Positions 36,013-46,083 of a stretch of DNA of 64,000 nt are shown piece after piece (position 1 is the stretch's first letter; the number at the start of each line of letters is the position of its first letter). The notes beneath the pieces were generated by a model. The model had not been told where the DNA came from and searched no databases. It worked only from the letters and a program-made list of their open reading frames with translations. Origin of the DNA: Streptococcus ovis DSM 16829 (GTDB taxonomy: Bacteria > Bacillota > Bacilli > Lactobacillales > Streptococcaceae); the NCBI RefSeq assembly GCF_000380125.1, contig NZ_KB904579.1, forward strand, positions 126,316 to 190,315, written 5' to 3'. The position numbers and the translations under genes are program-made.

Positions 36013-36927
36013 ATGAGCATTGCTCAATTAGATACTGAACAAAAAAATCCCCAATCTGATGCTATCGAAGAGATGAGCATTGAAGATATCACAGCTTATA
36101 TCAACCGTGAAGATCAACAGGTTGCAGGCGCTGTTGAAAAAAGTTTAACTTCAATTAACAATGCTATCGCGCTGGTTGTCACTACTTTACGATCCGGTGG
36201 GCGATTACTATACATAGGTGCAGGAACTTCTGGACGACTAGGCATTCTAGATGCCTCAGAATGCCCACCTACTTATGGAGTACCACGTGATTTGGTTCAA
36301 GGGTTGATTGCCGGTGGAAAGGAAGCTATTCAAGTGGCTCAGGAGGGGGCAGAAGATGATGAGGAAGCAGCAATTCGAGATTTACAACATATCGATTTTT
36401 CTAGTAGGGATATGTTGATTGGCCTTGCAGCTTCTGGTAGAACTCCATATGTTCTTTCTGCATTACAATACGCTCAATCAATTGGTGCTAAAACCAGCTC
36501 CATCTCTTGTGTATTTCGTGCGGCAATTTCACAGTTCGCGGATGCTCCAATTGAAGTCCTAGTTGGCCCCGAAGTTATAACAGGTTCTAGTCGTATGAAG
36601 GCAGGAACTGCCCAAAAGATGATTCTCAATATGATTTCAACAACTGCGATGATTCAATTAGGTAAAATTTATAAAGGCTACATGGTAGATGTACAACCTA
36701 CCAATCAAAAGTTGGTAGAACGAGCACTATACATTATCCAGCAAACAACTGCTTGTGATAAAGAGGAGGCAGAATCCGTTTTTCAAGCTGCAGATAAAAA
36801 TGTGAAACTAGCTATACTTATGCAACTGAGTGGACTTTCCAAGCAGGAAAGTAATTTGCTCCTTCAAGAAAAACAGGGAAATGTGGCATTAGCCATCAAA
36901 AAAATATTACATCAGGAGGAAAAATAA
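36013..36927 (+). CDS. murQ: N-acetylmuramic acid 6-phosphate etherase
   Basis: The 304-residue SIS-domain lyase splits MurNAc-6-phosphate into GlcNAc-6-phosphate and D-lactate. Diagnostic segments are LLYIGAGTSGRLGILDASEC, PPTYGVPRDLVQGLIAGG and GSSRMKAGTAQKMILNM. It starts the murQ-murP-mupG operon; the product feeds the amino-sugar pathway (NagA, then NagB at 50996). Confidence 0.96.
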   Translation: MSIAQLDTEQKNPQSDAIEEMSIEDITAYINREDQQVAGAVEKSLTSINNAIALVVTTLRSGGRLLYIGAGTSGRLGILDASECPPTYGVPRDLVQGLIAGGKEAIQVAQEGAEDDEEAAIRDLQHIDFSSRDMLIGLAASGRTPYVLSALQYAQSIGAKTSSISCVFRAAISQFADAPIEVLVGPEVITGSSRMKAGTAQKMILNMISTTAMIQLGKIYKGYMVDVQPTNQKLVERALYIIQQTTACDKEEAESVFQAADKNVKLAILMQLSGLSKQESNLLLQEKQGNVALAIKKILHQEEK

Positions 36928-36928
36928 T

Positions 36929-38350
36929 ATGGACTTCGCACTGGTTAGTCAACAGATTCTAGAAAATGTTGGTGGAAAATCAAATATATTAGGAAACATC
37001 GTCTGCATGACTCGCTTGCGCTTGCAACTTCGTGACCGAGCATTGGTGAATCTTGAAAAATTAAAAAATATTGAAGGAGTTTTGGGAGTTGTCGAAGCAG
37101 ATACTTTACAAATCGTCTTTGGTCCCGGTACTGTCAACAAAGTTGGCGAAGCATTTGCTAATTTGACAGGACTCAGTCTAGGCAGTATTGATGAGAATTT
37201 AGGAGCAGTAGACTTAGCTACTACCAATAAAGCTATTAATAAGCAAAAACATGATAAACCTTTGCAACGTTTCTTACAGCGAATTGCTAATATTTTCATT
37301 CCTTTACTCCCAGGTATCATTGCTGCAGGTTTGATTAACGGTGTATCTAACGTTATTAACGTTACTTCTCAGAATGCTTTTGCCATGGAATGGTGGTACC
37401 AATGTATTCGTACCATGGGCTGGGGATTATTTACTTTCCTACCAATTTATGTTGGAATGAATGCTGCAAAAGAATTCCGCGGAACACCTATTTTAGGTGC
37501 GATTGGTGGTGCGATGTCTGTCGCAGTACCTTCTATGCCTCTTTTAACTATGATTGATGAAAAAGCGATTATTTTACCTTTTGTAGATAAAGCATTTGCT
37601 CCGGGTGCTGGAGGGCTCTTGGCAGCACTTTTTGTCGGTATTTTCTTTGCTTATCTTGAAAGAGGGATTCGCAAATTCATGCCAAGTTTCTTAGATACTT
37701 TCTTAACACCATTGTGTACTGTCATTATAGGTAGTCTTTTAGCTTTATTAATTCTCCAACCACTTGGGGATTTCTTAACAACTGGTATTTACTCTAGTCT
37801 AAATTTTGTCTATGAAAAATTAGGTATTCTTGGTGGTTATTTGTTATCAGCTGGCTTCTTACCATTAGTCTCTGTCGGATTGCACCAAGCTCTTACTCCT
37901 ATTCATGTCCTTTTAAATAATCCTGATGGGCCAACACAGGGAATCAACTATCTCCTTCCGATTTTGATGATGGCAGGTGGTGGTCAAGTAGGTGCTGGAT
38001 TAGCACTCTATCTCAAAACTAAAAACCAAAAACTTAAACAATTGACACGTGATTCCCTACCTGTTGGTATCCTAGGTATTGGAGAACCTATGATGTATGC
38101 CGTAACTCTTCCTCTAGGAAAACCGTTCTTGACAGCCTGTCTGGGTTCCGGATTTGGTGGTGCTTTGGCCGTCCTCTTTCATTTAGGCACTGTATCTCAA
38201 GGTGTATCAGGACTTTTTGGAATGCTTATCATGGTTCCAGGGACACAAATTCAATTTATCATTGCCATGATTGGAGCATATATCGGAGGGTTCATCCTGA
38301 CTTGGTTCTTTGGTGTAGATGAAAAACGAATTAATGAAATCTATGGATAA
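36929..38350 (+). CDS. murP: PTS MurNAc-type transporter, EIIBC component
   Basis: The 473-residue protein has an N-terminal EIIB domain with the phosphorylated cysteine C26 in NIVCMTRLRLQLRD, then an EIIC domain of about ten spans from residue 125 on (GFLPLVSVGLHQALTPIHVL, GIGEPMMYAVTLPLGKPF). It takes up and phosphorylates MurNAc or a MurNAc-containing sugar. No EIIA domain is fused, so it must borrow one. It lies 1 bp after murQ. Confidence 0.92.
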   Translation: MDFALVSQQILENVGGKSNILGNIVCMTRLRLQLRDRALVNLEKLKNIEGVLGVVEADTLQIVFGPGTVNKVGEAFANLTGLSLGSIDENLGAVDLATTNKAINKQKHDKPLQRFLQRIANIFIPLLPGIIAAGLINGVSNVINVTSQNAFAMEWWYQCIRTMGWGLFTFLPIYVGMNAAKEFRGTPILGAIGGAMSVAVPSMPLLTMIDEKAIILPFVDKAFAPGAGGLLAALFVGIFFAYLERGIRKFMPSFLDTFLTPLCTVIIGSLLALLILQPLGDFLTTGIYSSLNFVYEKLGILGGYLLSAGFLPLVSVGLHQALTPIHVLLNNPDGPTQGINYLLPILMMAGGGQVGAGLALYLKTKNQKLKQLTRDSLPVGILGIGEPMMYAVTLPLGKPFLTACLGSGFGGALAVLFHLGTVSQGVSGLFGMLIMVPGTQIQFIIAMIGAYIGGFILTWFFGVDEKRINEIYG

Positions 38351-39371
38351 GAAATTTTCTAGTTGTCTAGGTTTCTCCATCTATCCATCAAATTCCCTGG
38401 AAGATAGTTTAACTTGGATAGAAGCGTATGCGAAAGCTGGTTTTTCTTTCGCATTCTCCTCTCTCAATATCCCAGAGGCAACAAAAGATACTAGTCATTT
38501 AAAAAAGTTACTTCAAAGCTGTCAAAGGCACAAAATTTCTGTATTTGTGGATATCAATCGGCAAAGTCTGGACAATTACGGTAAAGATGGTTTGGCAGAA
38601 TTAGGCATTGAAGCCCTGAGATTTGATGATGGGATTTCTGTTCAAGAAATGGCAGAGCTCTCAAAATATTTCTTCATTGTTCTCAATGCTTCTACCTTGA
38701 CAAAGGAACTCATTGTAGATTTAATGGAGGTAGGTGTAGATTTAAAACAGGTGATTGCCTGTCATAATTATTATCCAAAGCCTTACACTGGACTGAGCCT
38801 TAATAAAGTGAAAGAAATGAATGAACAACTTCACCAATATGATATTCCAGTTATATCCTTTATCGCGGGACAAGAAAAGCGCCTTCCTATTTTTGAAGGC
38901 TTACCAACCATAGAAAGTCATCGTCAAATGCCTCCTTTACTGGCAGCCTTAGAAAGCTTGATAGCTGGTAAATCAGACTACATCTGTGTAGGCGATAATG
39001 CCCTATCTGAAAACTCGCTCACTTTGCTGTACTATCTGAGTCAGGGAGTGGTGCCTCTTTTGACTAATCTTCCCGAAAATCTAAAAGGGATTATCTTTGA
39101 AAATCGTCAAGATAATAGTGATTATGTTATCCGTGCTGCTACTTCTCGCCAACAGTTAAAAAATTTAACATTTGAAGGCGAAACTAAGTTACGCCATCGT
39201 GGAGACATTGTCATTGCAAATGAAAAATTCCTCCGCTACCAGAATGAATTAGAGATTTGCTTGACTGATTTACCGCAAGATGAACGTCAAACAATTGTTG
39301 GACAGATTCAACCTGACAGTTTGGGCTTACTTAATTTCATTCAAGGAGGAAGCAAATTTACATTTATCTAG
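38343..39371 (+). CDS. mupG: MupG/DUF871 family 6-phospho-N-acetylmuramidase
   Basis: The roughly 342-residue protein matches DUF871: GFSIYPSNSLEDSLTWIEAY near the start, a TIM-barrel, and a cyclophilin-like C-terminal part (RRGDIVIAN-like segment RHRGDIVIANEKFLRYQN, GFQ-like ending). In Staphylococcus aureus MupG cleaves MurNAc-6P-GlcNAc after PTS uptake, before MurQ acts. The start is placed at 38343, overlapping murP by 8 bp; ATGs at 38319 and 38334 are alternatives. Linked with murQ and murP, uptake of a disaccharide is suggested. Confidence 0.86.
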   Translation: MDKKFSSCLGFSIYPSNSLEDSLTWIEAYAKAGFSFAFSSLNIPEATKDTSHLKKLLQSCQRHKISVFVDINRQSLDNYGKDGLAELGIEALRFDDGISVQEMAELSKYFFIVLNASTLTKELIVDLMEVGVDLKQVIACHNYYPKPYTGLSLNKVKEMNEQLHQYDIPVISFIAGQEKRLPIFEGLPTIESHRQMPPLLAALESLIAGKSDYICVGDNALSENSLTLLYYLSQGVVPLLTNLPENLKGIIFENRQDNSDYVIRAATSRQQLKNLTFEGETKLRHRGDIVIANEKFLRYQNELEICLTDLPQDERQTIVGQIQPDSLGLLNFIQGGSKFTFI

Positions 39372-39412
39372 AACAAAGAAAGAGTCTGATACAAAATAGT
39401 TCTCAGTCACAC

Positions 39413-39450
39413 AAAAGCTAGAGATTCCAAATAGTGGAACTCTAGCTTTT
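39413..39450 (+). terminator. Terminator after mupG
   Basis: AAAAGCTAGAG-TTCCA arms pair with one bulged A around a 6-nt loop, followed by TTTT. The rest of the gap to 39573 shows nothing further. Confidence 0.82.
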
Positions 39451-39573
39451 TAATTTTATGTCCTTTCATCATTAATTTTATTATCAGTATTACAAATGTA
39501 AATCCTTATTTCATTACTCGTACCTTCCATTAATTTACAAAAAAGCCACTATAGTCAGCGGCTTTCCTCACCC

Positions 39574-40737
39574 TCATCTTCCAAACACACGAACAATTCG
39601 GTTGCAGGCTTCGGCAACTGTTTCGAATGGTGCTGCTGCATTAAAGCGGGCGTGTAGTTTACCTTCGGGACCAAAGGTAACTCCATCGTTCATTACAACT
39701 TTAGCTTGCTTTACTAATTTTTCTTGAACTTCTTCATTGGTCAATCCGTAAGCAGAGAAATCTAGCCAAACGAGGTAGGTTCCTTCTGGTTTCATAACGC
39801 GAATCTTCGTTTTTTCTGTGAGTGTCTGGAAGACATAGTCAATGTTTTTTTCTAATACGACCTTTAATTCTTCTAACCATGGTTTACCATATCGATACGC
39901 GGCTTCTGTTGCCAACAAACCTACCGTAGGAATTTCATGCTGATTATTGGCCAGTTGTTGGGTTGTAAATTTCTGCCGTAATGTAGAATTTTCAATGATG
40001 GCAAAGCTATTCTTTGTACCCGCGATGTTGAAAGTTTTTGTCGCTGAGGCTAATACAATGGCAAAGTTTTTGAAATCAGGTGATAATGTATTAAAACTAT
40101 GGTGCTTATTTCCAAATAGAACTAAATCTTGATGGATTTCATCTGCTACCAGTAGGACACCATGTTTCTGACAGAGTTCCCCAATCCGGAGCAACTCTTC
40201 TTTTGTCCAAACTCGACCACCAGGATTGTGAGGATTACAAAGCAGGTATAGCTTGACATCGTGTTCGATAATGTCTTTTTCCAACTGATCAAAGTCAATT
40301 TCAAGGTGATGATTGCGTTCCACCAATGGAGAAACCACCAACTGACGGTGATTTAAGCGAACAGAGCGGGCAAAAGGTGGATAGAGAGGCGTTTGAATCA
40401 ACACAGCATCTCCTATTTCCGTAAAAGCTTGAATAGCCACGGAAATAGCAGGTACGACTGCCTCAATGAGTACGACTGCCTCTCTTGCGACTTCATAACC
40501 ATGTTCATTCTTTTCCCAATCTAAAATGGCTTGATAAAGCTCTTCGCGCTCTTGTGGATAACCAAAAATATGTTCTTCTGCATATACTCGTAGTGTTTCT
40601 CTAATTTCTGGCACAGGTAGGAAATCCATGTCTGCCACCCACATTTGTAATAGCTCTCGATCTTCTTCACTCGCAAACCATTTTTTGGAATGCTGGCCAA
40701 AGCGATTAGGTCGCGTTGTAAAATCATATGTCGTCAT
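39574..40737 (-). CDS. MalY/PatB family C-S lyase (cystathionine beta-lyase)
   Basis: The 387-residue PLP-dependent enzyme has the fold-I aminotransferase pattern: LLQMWVADMDFLPVPEI, LCNPHNPGGRVWTKEEL, VADEIHQDLVLFG, and the PLP lysine in LASATKTFNIAGTKNS. Members cleave cystathionine or cysteine, some releasing hydrogen sulfide. Its stop-to-start contact with the Cys/Met metabolism gene upstream (1 bp) points to sulfur amino acid metabolism. Confidence 0.9.
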   Translation of the reverse strand: MTTYDFTTRPNRFGQHSKKWFASEEDRELLQMWVADMDFLPVPEIRETLRVYAEEHIFGYPQEREELYQAILDWEKNEHGYEVAREAVVLIEAVVPAISVAIQAFTEIGDAVLIQTPLYPPFARSVRLNHRQLVVSPLVERNHHLEIDFDQLEKDIIEHDVKLYLLCNPHNPGGRVWTKEELLRIGELCQKHGVLLVADEIHQDLVLFGNKHHSFNTLSPDFKNFAIVLASATKTFNIAGTKNSFAIIENSTLRQKFTTQQLANNQHEIPTVGLLATEAAYRYGKPWLEELKVVLEKNIDYVFQTLTEKTKIRVMKPEGTYLVWLDFSAYGLTNEEVQEKLVKQAKVVMNDGVTFGPEGKLHARFNAAAPFETVAEACNRIVRVFGR

Positions 40738-40738
40738 C

Positions 40739-41830
40739 TTATGCCTCCAAAGCTGTTTTTAAATCTGCCACCAAGTCTGATACATCTTCGATACCAATCG
40801 AAATGCGAAGTAAATCGTCAGTCAATCCATAAGAATATCGGACCTCAGCAGGGATATCTGCGTGTGTTTGAGTTGCAGGATAGGTAATTAAACTTTCCAC
40901 ACCACCAAGACTTTCTGCAAAAGTAAAGACCTGCAAACTGTTGATAATTTGAGGAATTCTTGTCTCATCCTGAACCTTAAAGGAAATCATGCCCCCCTTA
41001 CCTGTATAATAAACTTCCTTCACTTCAGGATGCTCCTGTAAGAAGGCCGCAATCGCTTGTGCATTACGAGTAGACCGCTCCATACGAAGAGATAAGGTTT
41101 TCAAACCACGCATAAAAAGATAAGCATCTAAAGGCGATAGGGTCGGTCCTGTTGTATTTTGATCATAGAATAATTTGTCATAAATGGCTTGATTGCTCGT
41201 TACCAATACCCCTGCCAATACATCGTTGTGACCAGAAAGGTATTTTGTTGCTGAATGCAAGACAATATCCGCTCCCAGTGCAATCGGATTTTGGTAAATC
41301 GGGCTATAAAAGGTATTGTCAACAATCACAATAGCACCATGAGCGTGTGCTTTTTCCGAAACCGTTGCAATGTCAAATTCCACCATCAAAGGATTGGTTG
41401 GTGTCTCGATAAACACATAGTCTGTCTCATCCGAAATCGCAGCTAACATGTCTTCTTCCGTATTGGTATAGGTAAAGAAATAACGTCCTTTCTTTTCCTG
41501 CTCATGAAACCAACGAAATGACCCTCCATACAAATCACGCGCCGCCACAATCCTTGATTGTTCTGGAAAGCTATTAAATAATAAAACCAATGCAGCCATG
41601 CCAGAACTCGTCACCAAGGCATAGTCTGCTTTTTCAATCTGCGCCAACGTTTTTTCTAGTGTCTGACGAGTTGGATTTTTCGTGCGGGTATAGTCAAACC
41701 CAGTCGATTGTCCAAATTCGGGATGTTGATAAGTCGTCGAAAGATGAATCGGTGAGATCAAAGCACCAGTTTTCTCATCCTCACGAATTCCTGTGTGAGC
41801 TAAAATTGTATCTAATTGATAATCTGTCAT
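40739..41830 (-). CDS. Cys/Met metabolism PLP enzyme (cystathionine gamma-synthase or beta-lyase)
   Basis: The 363-residue enzyme has DYTRTKNPTRQTLEKTLAQIE, the cofactor region SSGMAALVLLF, DLYGGSFRWF, VIVDNTFYSP and the PLP lysine in LHSATKYLSGHNDVLAG. It belongs to the MetB/MetC family; which reaction it performs cannot be told from motifs alone. The start at 41830 has GGAGG 5 bp upstream; a TTG in the ribosome site is rejected. It leads the two-gene unit with the MalY-like gene. Confidence 0.9.
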   Translation of the reverse strand: MTDYQLDTILAHTGIREDEKTGALISPIHLSTTYQHPEFGQSTGFDYTRTKNPTRQTLEKTLAQIEKADYALVTSSGMAALVLLFNSFPEQSRIVAARDLYGGSFRWFHEQEKKGRYFFTYTNTEEDMLAAISDETDYVFIETPTNPLMVEFDIATVSEKAHAHGAIVIVDNTFYSPIYQNPIALGADIVLHSATKYLSGHNDVLAGVLVTSNQAIYDKLFYDQNTTGPTLSPLDAYLFMRGLKTLSLRMERSTRNAQAIAAFLQEHPEVKEVYYTGKGGMISFKVQDETRIPQIINSLQVFTFAESLGGVESLITYPATQTHADIPAEVRYSYGLTDDLLRISIGIEDVSDLVADLKTALEA

Positions 41831-41934
41831 ACTCTCCTCCAAAATACTATTCTCCTCATTTTATCACGATTAAAGGAGCTTGTTGGAGATTTTCCTGATA
41901 TAATTTTTCAAATCAAGAGATAGGCAAAGACTAT

Positions 41935-41964
41935 GATAAAAGAGACCTTTCTAGGTCTCTTATC
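41935..41964 (-). terminator. Terminator after murJ
   Basis: AGAGACCT pairs with AGGTCTCT around a 4-nt loop with T-rich flanks on the minus strand. Confidence 0.85.
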
Positions 41965-43594
41965 ACTCTAATTTGAATTTTCTACGTAAGGTTTGAGCCT
42001 TTGGCTTGCCAATAATGAAATCAATGGAATGACTCATTAGACTCATCATCGCGTAAGTTCCACCACCAAGAGCTCCCGACACTAACAAATGCATGACAGC
42101 AGGAATACGACCAGTGACAGGGTAAACCGCTTTGAGAATCACCTCAATGATACCCACTAGGAGAATCATGATAAGAGTTTGAGCACAAATCATGAGAGTC
42201 CTGCCAGCTAATAATTGAACATCCAAATCTGTAATGTCAACCAGACGTTTAAACATCAGAACTATTGGCACCAACAAGCCAATCAAGGTCGAAATGAGTG
42301 GTCCATATGCATGGAACAGGAAGATGAACGGAATTTGCAACACTAGCTTCACCACTACTCCATATAAGAAATACTTGACTGCATTTCTATTCTCAAAAAG
42401 AGCCTGAATCATAGGGGAGAGGACTGTATAAAGTCCTAAGACCAGTGTCGACATCATAGAAAGAATAAAGAGCCCTATCGCATCTTGATCAGGTAAATCG
42501 TAGAAAACTGTATACAGCGACTTGGATAAAAGAGTCGCTCCTGAAACAGCTGGTAACAGGAAGACCAGCAACATCGTCAAACTATCGACAATCAGCTTGG
42601 CAGAAGCTTTAGTGTTTTTCTTGACAAAATTCTCCGTCAAAAGCGGAATACCAACTCCACCAATAGCCGTTGCCACCGCAATCAAAATCATGATGACCTT
42701 ATTCGGATTAGCTGTAAAGTAAGCATAGAGAATGTCGAGCTCATCCTGACTATGATTGGTAAAAATCTTCATGCTGTTGATAAAGGTGAATTGGTCAATC
42801 AACTGGAAAATTTGAATGGCAGAGCCCGTGATGATAAAGGGAATGGCCTCCTTAAAGGTCTCCACCAAAATCGTTTTTGTATCAATTGTCTCATCTGTCT
42901 CTGGCACCTGCAAGATATGAGGCATAATGCCTGCTTTGATCAGATAATAAACCAAAATCCCAACACTCGCAATCATCCCAATAAAAGCCGCGAATGTCGA
43001 TTGAATAACGGCCTCTACATAGTTACCAGACCCCAATTTCATAATGAAGAAAGTCGTAAGGAGCATCCAAATAACACGAACGATTTGCTCTGCCACTTGG
43101 CTAAGGGCATAGGGTTTCATATCGTTGAACCCTTGAAAAATACCCCGCATAACACTCATAGCTGGAAAGACCAGAACAGCCCACGATAGGCTATGCATCA
43201 CTGGAATCAATCCCTTCCCCCCCCCAGAGAGACCCGCAAAAATCGGCGCACCAACGAACATGGTCAAAGCAAATCCTAATCCCAACAACAGCATCAGCAC
43301 GAGAAAGCTACGAATGAGTTTGTAACTCATCTCAGGTTTTTCCATGGAATTATACTTGGAAATCTGCTTGGCCACTGCTACGTTCAGCCCTACTGTTGAA
43401 ATCAGCAGGAACATAGCATAAATATTATACCCTTTGCTAAAGAGAGCATTGGCCTGAGGAGCCTGCGCTCCCATCCAAGTATACCAAGGGATAATGTAAA
43501 TTGCCCCCAGTAACCGGCTGGCAAAATTCCCCACTGTTAGCCAGAGAGTCCCTCGACGCATCTGGGCTTGTTGTTTGTTTTCTTCTTGTGACAT
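41963..43594 (-). CDS. murJ: Lipid II flippase MurJ (YtgP/MviN-like)
   Basis: The 543-residue membrane protein has about 14 spans of the MOP superfamily. The N-terminal RRGTLWLTVGNFASRLLGAI and central GSAIQIFQLIDQFTFINSM match the YtgP group, which flips lipid-linked peptidoglycan precursor in streptococci. It is divergent from murE, a pairing known in other streptococci. A role in polysaccharide export is the alternative. Confidence 0.87.
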   Translation of the reverse strand: MSQEENKQQAQMRRGTLWLTVGNFASRLLGAIYIIPWYTWMGAQAPQANALFSKGYNIYAMFLLISTVGLNVAVAKQISKYNSMEKPEMSYKLIRSFLVLMLLLGLGFALTMFVGAPIFAGLSGGGKGLIPVMHSLSWAVLVFPAMSVMRGIFQGFNDMKPYALSQVAEQIVRVIWMLLTTFFIMKLGSGNYVEAVIQSTFAAFIGMIASVGILVYYLIKAGIMPHILQVPETDETIDTKTILVETFKEAIPFIITGSAIQIFQLIDQFTFINSMKIFTNHSQDELDILYAYFTANPNKVIMILIAVATAIGGVGIPLLTENFVKKNTKASAKLIVDSLTMLLVFLLPAVSGATLLSKSLYTVFYDLPDQDAIGLFILSMMSTLVLGLYTVLSPMIQALFENRNAVKYFLYGVVVKLVLQIPFIFLFHAYGPLISTLIGLLVPIVLMFKRLVDITDLDVQLLAGRTLMICAQTLIMILLVGIIEVILKAVYPVTGRIPAVMHLLVSGALGGGTYAMMSLMSHSIDFIIGKPKAQTLRRKFKLE

Positions 43595-43727
43595 AATCTT
43601 TTCCTATTCGTAATTCTACTAACTAGTATAACACCCTTTAGATTTTGTTACAAATCAAAATCTATGACTTTGAAAGAAAAGCAAGTAAAGACTTGTCAAA
43701 GCCTCTCAATCGGTTTACAATAGAAGC

Positions 43728-45158
43728 ATGATAAGATTAGAAACAATATTAAATATTTTAAAAAGTGATGATAACCTACTTGGAGTGACTGGCACAGCTG
43801 ATGAAAGCAGAACCTTTCAAGCACTAAGCTATGACAGCCGAAAGGTTGATAGAGATACTCTCTTTTTTGCCAAGGGCTTATCATTTAAGAAAGAATTCTT
43901 GGAAAAAGCGATTGAAGAGGGGCTTAGCTACTACATATCTGAAAAAGATTACCAAGTCAGCATTCCTGTCCTTCTCGTTAAGGATGTCAAGCAGGCCATG
44001 AGCCTAATTGCCATGGAATTCTATGGTCACCCAGAGCAAGAATTGAAGCTCCTTGCCTTTACAGGCACCAAAGGCAAAACGACCACTGCTTACTTTGCCT
44101 ACAATATCCTCAAGCAGAGCCACAAACCAGCTATGCTTTCCACCATGAATACTACATTGGACGGCAAGACCTTCTTCAAATCAACCCTCACAACTCCTGA
44201 GAGTCTAGATCTTTTTGCTATGATGGCAGAAGCCGTCAAAAATGGGATGACACATCTTGTCATGGAAGTCTCTAGCCAAGCCTATCTGGTAAAGCGAGTA
44301 TATGGTCTCATCTTTGATGTCGGCGTTTTTCTCAATATCAGCCCTGACCACATTGGACCTATCGAGCACCCAAACTTTGAGGATTACTTCTATCATAAGC
44401 GTCTTTTGATGGACAATAGCAGAGCTGTTATTGTCAACAGTGGTATGGATTACTTTGAAGTCGTGCGTGACCAAGTTGTGAATAAGGAACACGATTTTTA
44501 TGGTGAACATTCGGACAACAGTATCCAGCAATCACAAGCCTTTGACTTTGATGTTACAGGTAAATTAGCTGGGCATTACGACATCCAGCTAATCGGTCAT
44601 TTCAACCAAGAGAACGCTCTTGCTGCAGGACTTGCTTGTCTCCGTCTCGGAGCTAGTGCAACAGATGTTCAAAAAGGAATTGCCGAGACAACCGTACCGG
44701 GACGCATGGAAGTATTGACCCAATTAAACGGTGCAAAAGTCTTTGTTGATTATGCCCACAATGGTGATAGTCTCAAGAAACTGATAGATGTTGTCACTGA
44801 GCATCAAAAAGGACAAATAACCCTGTTGATTGGAGCTCCAGGAAACAAAGGGGAGAGCAGACGCAAGGATTTTGGACTCCTGCTCAACCACTATCCTACT
44901 GTTAAGGTCATCTTGACAGCAGACGACCCAAACTTTGAAGATCCTGCAACAATCGCTAAAGAGATTGCTTCTTACATGACGCGACCGTATGATGTAATCA
45001 TCGACCGTGAACTAGCCATAAAGACAGCTATGGGAACTACGAATGACCCAGATGACGCTGTTATTATTGCTGGCAAGGGGGCAGATGCCTACCAGATTGT
45101 CAATGGTAGTAAAGAAGACTATCTCGGCGACCTTGAAATCGCTAAAAAATATTTGTAA
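43728..45158 (+). CDS. murE: UDP-MurNAc-tripeptide synthetase, L-lysine adding
   Basis: The 476-residue ligase adds L-lysine to UDP-MurNAc-L-Ala-D-Glu. It has the ATP loop [13 protein letters not shown] at about 110-122, [37 protein letters not shown] and the substrate-selecting [11 protein letters not shown], the L-lysine rather than diaminopimelate form. This fits the streptococcal cell wall. It is monocistronic with a terminator at 45159. Confidence 0.95.
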   Translation: MIRLETILNILKSDDNLLGVTGTADESRTFQALSYDSRKVDRDTLFFAKGLSFKKEFLEKAIEEGLSYYISEKDYQVSIPVLLVKDVKQAMSLIAMEFYGHPEQELKLLAFTGTKGKTTTAYFAYNILKQSHKPAMLSTMNTTLDGKTFFKSTLTTPESLDLFAMMAEAVKNGMTHLVMEVSSQAYLVKRVYGLIFDVGVFLNISPDHIGPIEHPNFEDYFYHKRLLMDNSRAVIVNSGMDYFEVVRDQVVNKEHDFYGEHSDNSIQQSQAFDFDVTGKLAGHYDIQLIGHFNQENALAAGLACLRLGASATDVQKGIAETTVPGRMEVLTQLNGAKVFVDYAHNGDSLKKLIDVVTEHQKGQITLLIGAPGNKGESRRKDFGLLLNHYPTVKVILTADDPNFEDPATIAKEIASYMTRPYDVIIDRELAIKTAMGTTNDPDDAVIIAGKGADAYQIVNGSKEDYLGDLEIAKKYL

Positions 45159-45184
45159 AAAACAGGCTTTTCTAAGTCTGTTTT
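45159..45184 (+). terminator. Terminator after murE
   Basis: AAAACAGGCTT pairs with AAGTCTGTTTT (one G-U) around TTCT, followed by T-rich sequence. Confidence 0.85.
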
Positions 45185-45234
45185 AATTTTTCTCAAATTG
45201 TCAGAAAACAGTGGTTTTATGAGAAAAAAATTGT

Positions 45235-45240
45235 TATAAT
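45235..45240 (+). promoter_or_regulatory. Probable -10 of the fhu operon
   Basis: A consensus TATAAT lies 38 bp before the GTG start of the ATPase gene. The -35 is weak (TGGTTT-like at 45212-45217). No iron-responsive operator was confidently identified. Confidence 0.5.
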
Positions 45241-45278
45241 AAACACAAATAAATCAGAAGAAAGGAAAAATCCAAGGC

Positions 45279-46064
45279 GTGTATACAATTCGAGCCGACC
45301 ACATCAGGGTCGCCTATGACAAAAAGGTGATCATTCCTGAACTATCAACAGCAATTCCTCAACAACAGATTACGACGATCATCGGGGCAAATGGATGTGG
45401 CAAATCAACCTTGCTGAAGGCTCTCACACGGATTCTTCCTGTACAAGAGGGAGTTATTTATTTAGATGGACAGGCAATTGCGACACTTTCAACTAAGGAA
45501 GTCGCAAAAAAACTGGCTCTTTTGCCTCAGGTACTTGAAGCAGCAGATGGAATTTCTGTTTACGATTTGGTCTCCTATGGTCGCTTCCCTCACCAGTCTG
45601 GTCTTGGCCAACTGACAGACTTCGACCGCGAAAAAATCAATTGGGCCTTAGAGGCGACACAAACTACTCCCTTCGCCCGCATGATGGTAGATGAACTTTC
45701 AGGAGGTCAGCGACAACGTGTCTGGATTGCTATGGCACTCGCTCAGGATACAGACACCATTTTCTTGGATGAGCCCACAACCTACCTAGACCTCAACCAT
45801 CAATTGGAAATTCTAGAACTCTTACAAGAATTAAACCAAACATGCCAGAAAACGATTGTCATGGTCTTACATGATCTCAATCTATCCGCTCGATTTTCAG
45901 ACCATATGATTGCCATGAAAGAGGGAGAAATCCGCTATGAAGGACCCGTTTCAGACATCATGACCCCTGATATTTTGGGTGACATTTTCCAGATTGAGGC
46001 ACAGATTGTGCAAGCTCCCCAGCAGGATTATCCTATCTTGCTGACCTATTCTCTACGTAAATAA
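45279..46064 (+). CDS. fhuC: Ferrichrome-type siderophore ABC transporter ATPase
   Basis: The 261-residue ATPase has Walker A GANGCGKST, the FepC/FhuC-like LPQVLEAADGISVYDLVSYG, signature LSGGQRQRVWIAMALAQ and Walker B TIFLDEPTTYLDL. The start is GTG with AAGG near it. It begins fhuCDBG and supplies energy for iron-siderophore import. Confidence 0.93.
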   Translation: MYTIRADHIRVAYDKKVIIPELSTAIPQQQITTIIGANGCGKSTLLKALTRILPVQEGVIYLDGQAIATLSTKEVAKKLALLPQVLEAADGISVYDLVSYGRFPHQSGLGQLTDFDREKINWALEATQTTPFARMMVDELSGGQRQRVWIAMALAQDTDTIFLDEPTTYLDLNHQLEILELLQELNQTCQKTIVMVLHDLNLSARFSDHMIAMKEGEIRYEGPVSDIMTPDILGDIFQIEAQIVQAPQQDYPILLTYSLRK

Positions 46065-46083
46065 TATTTTAATAAAGGAGTTT

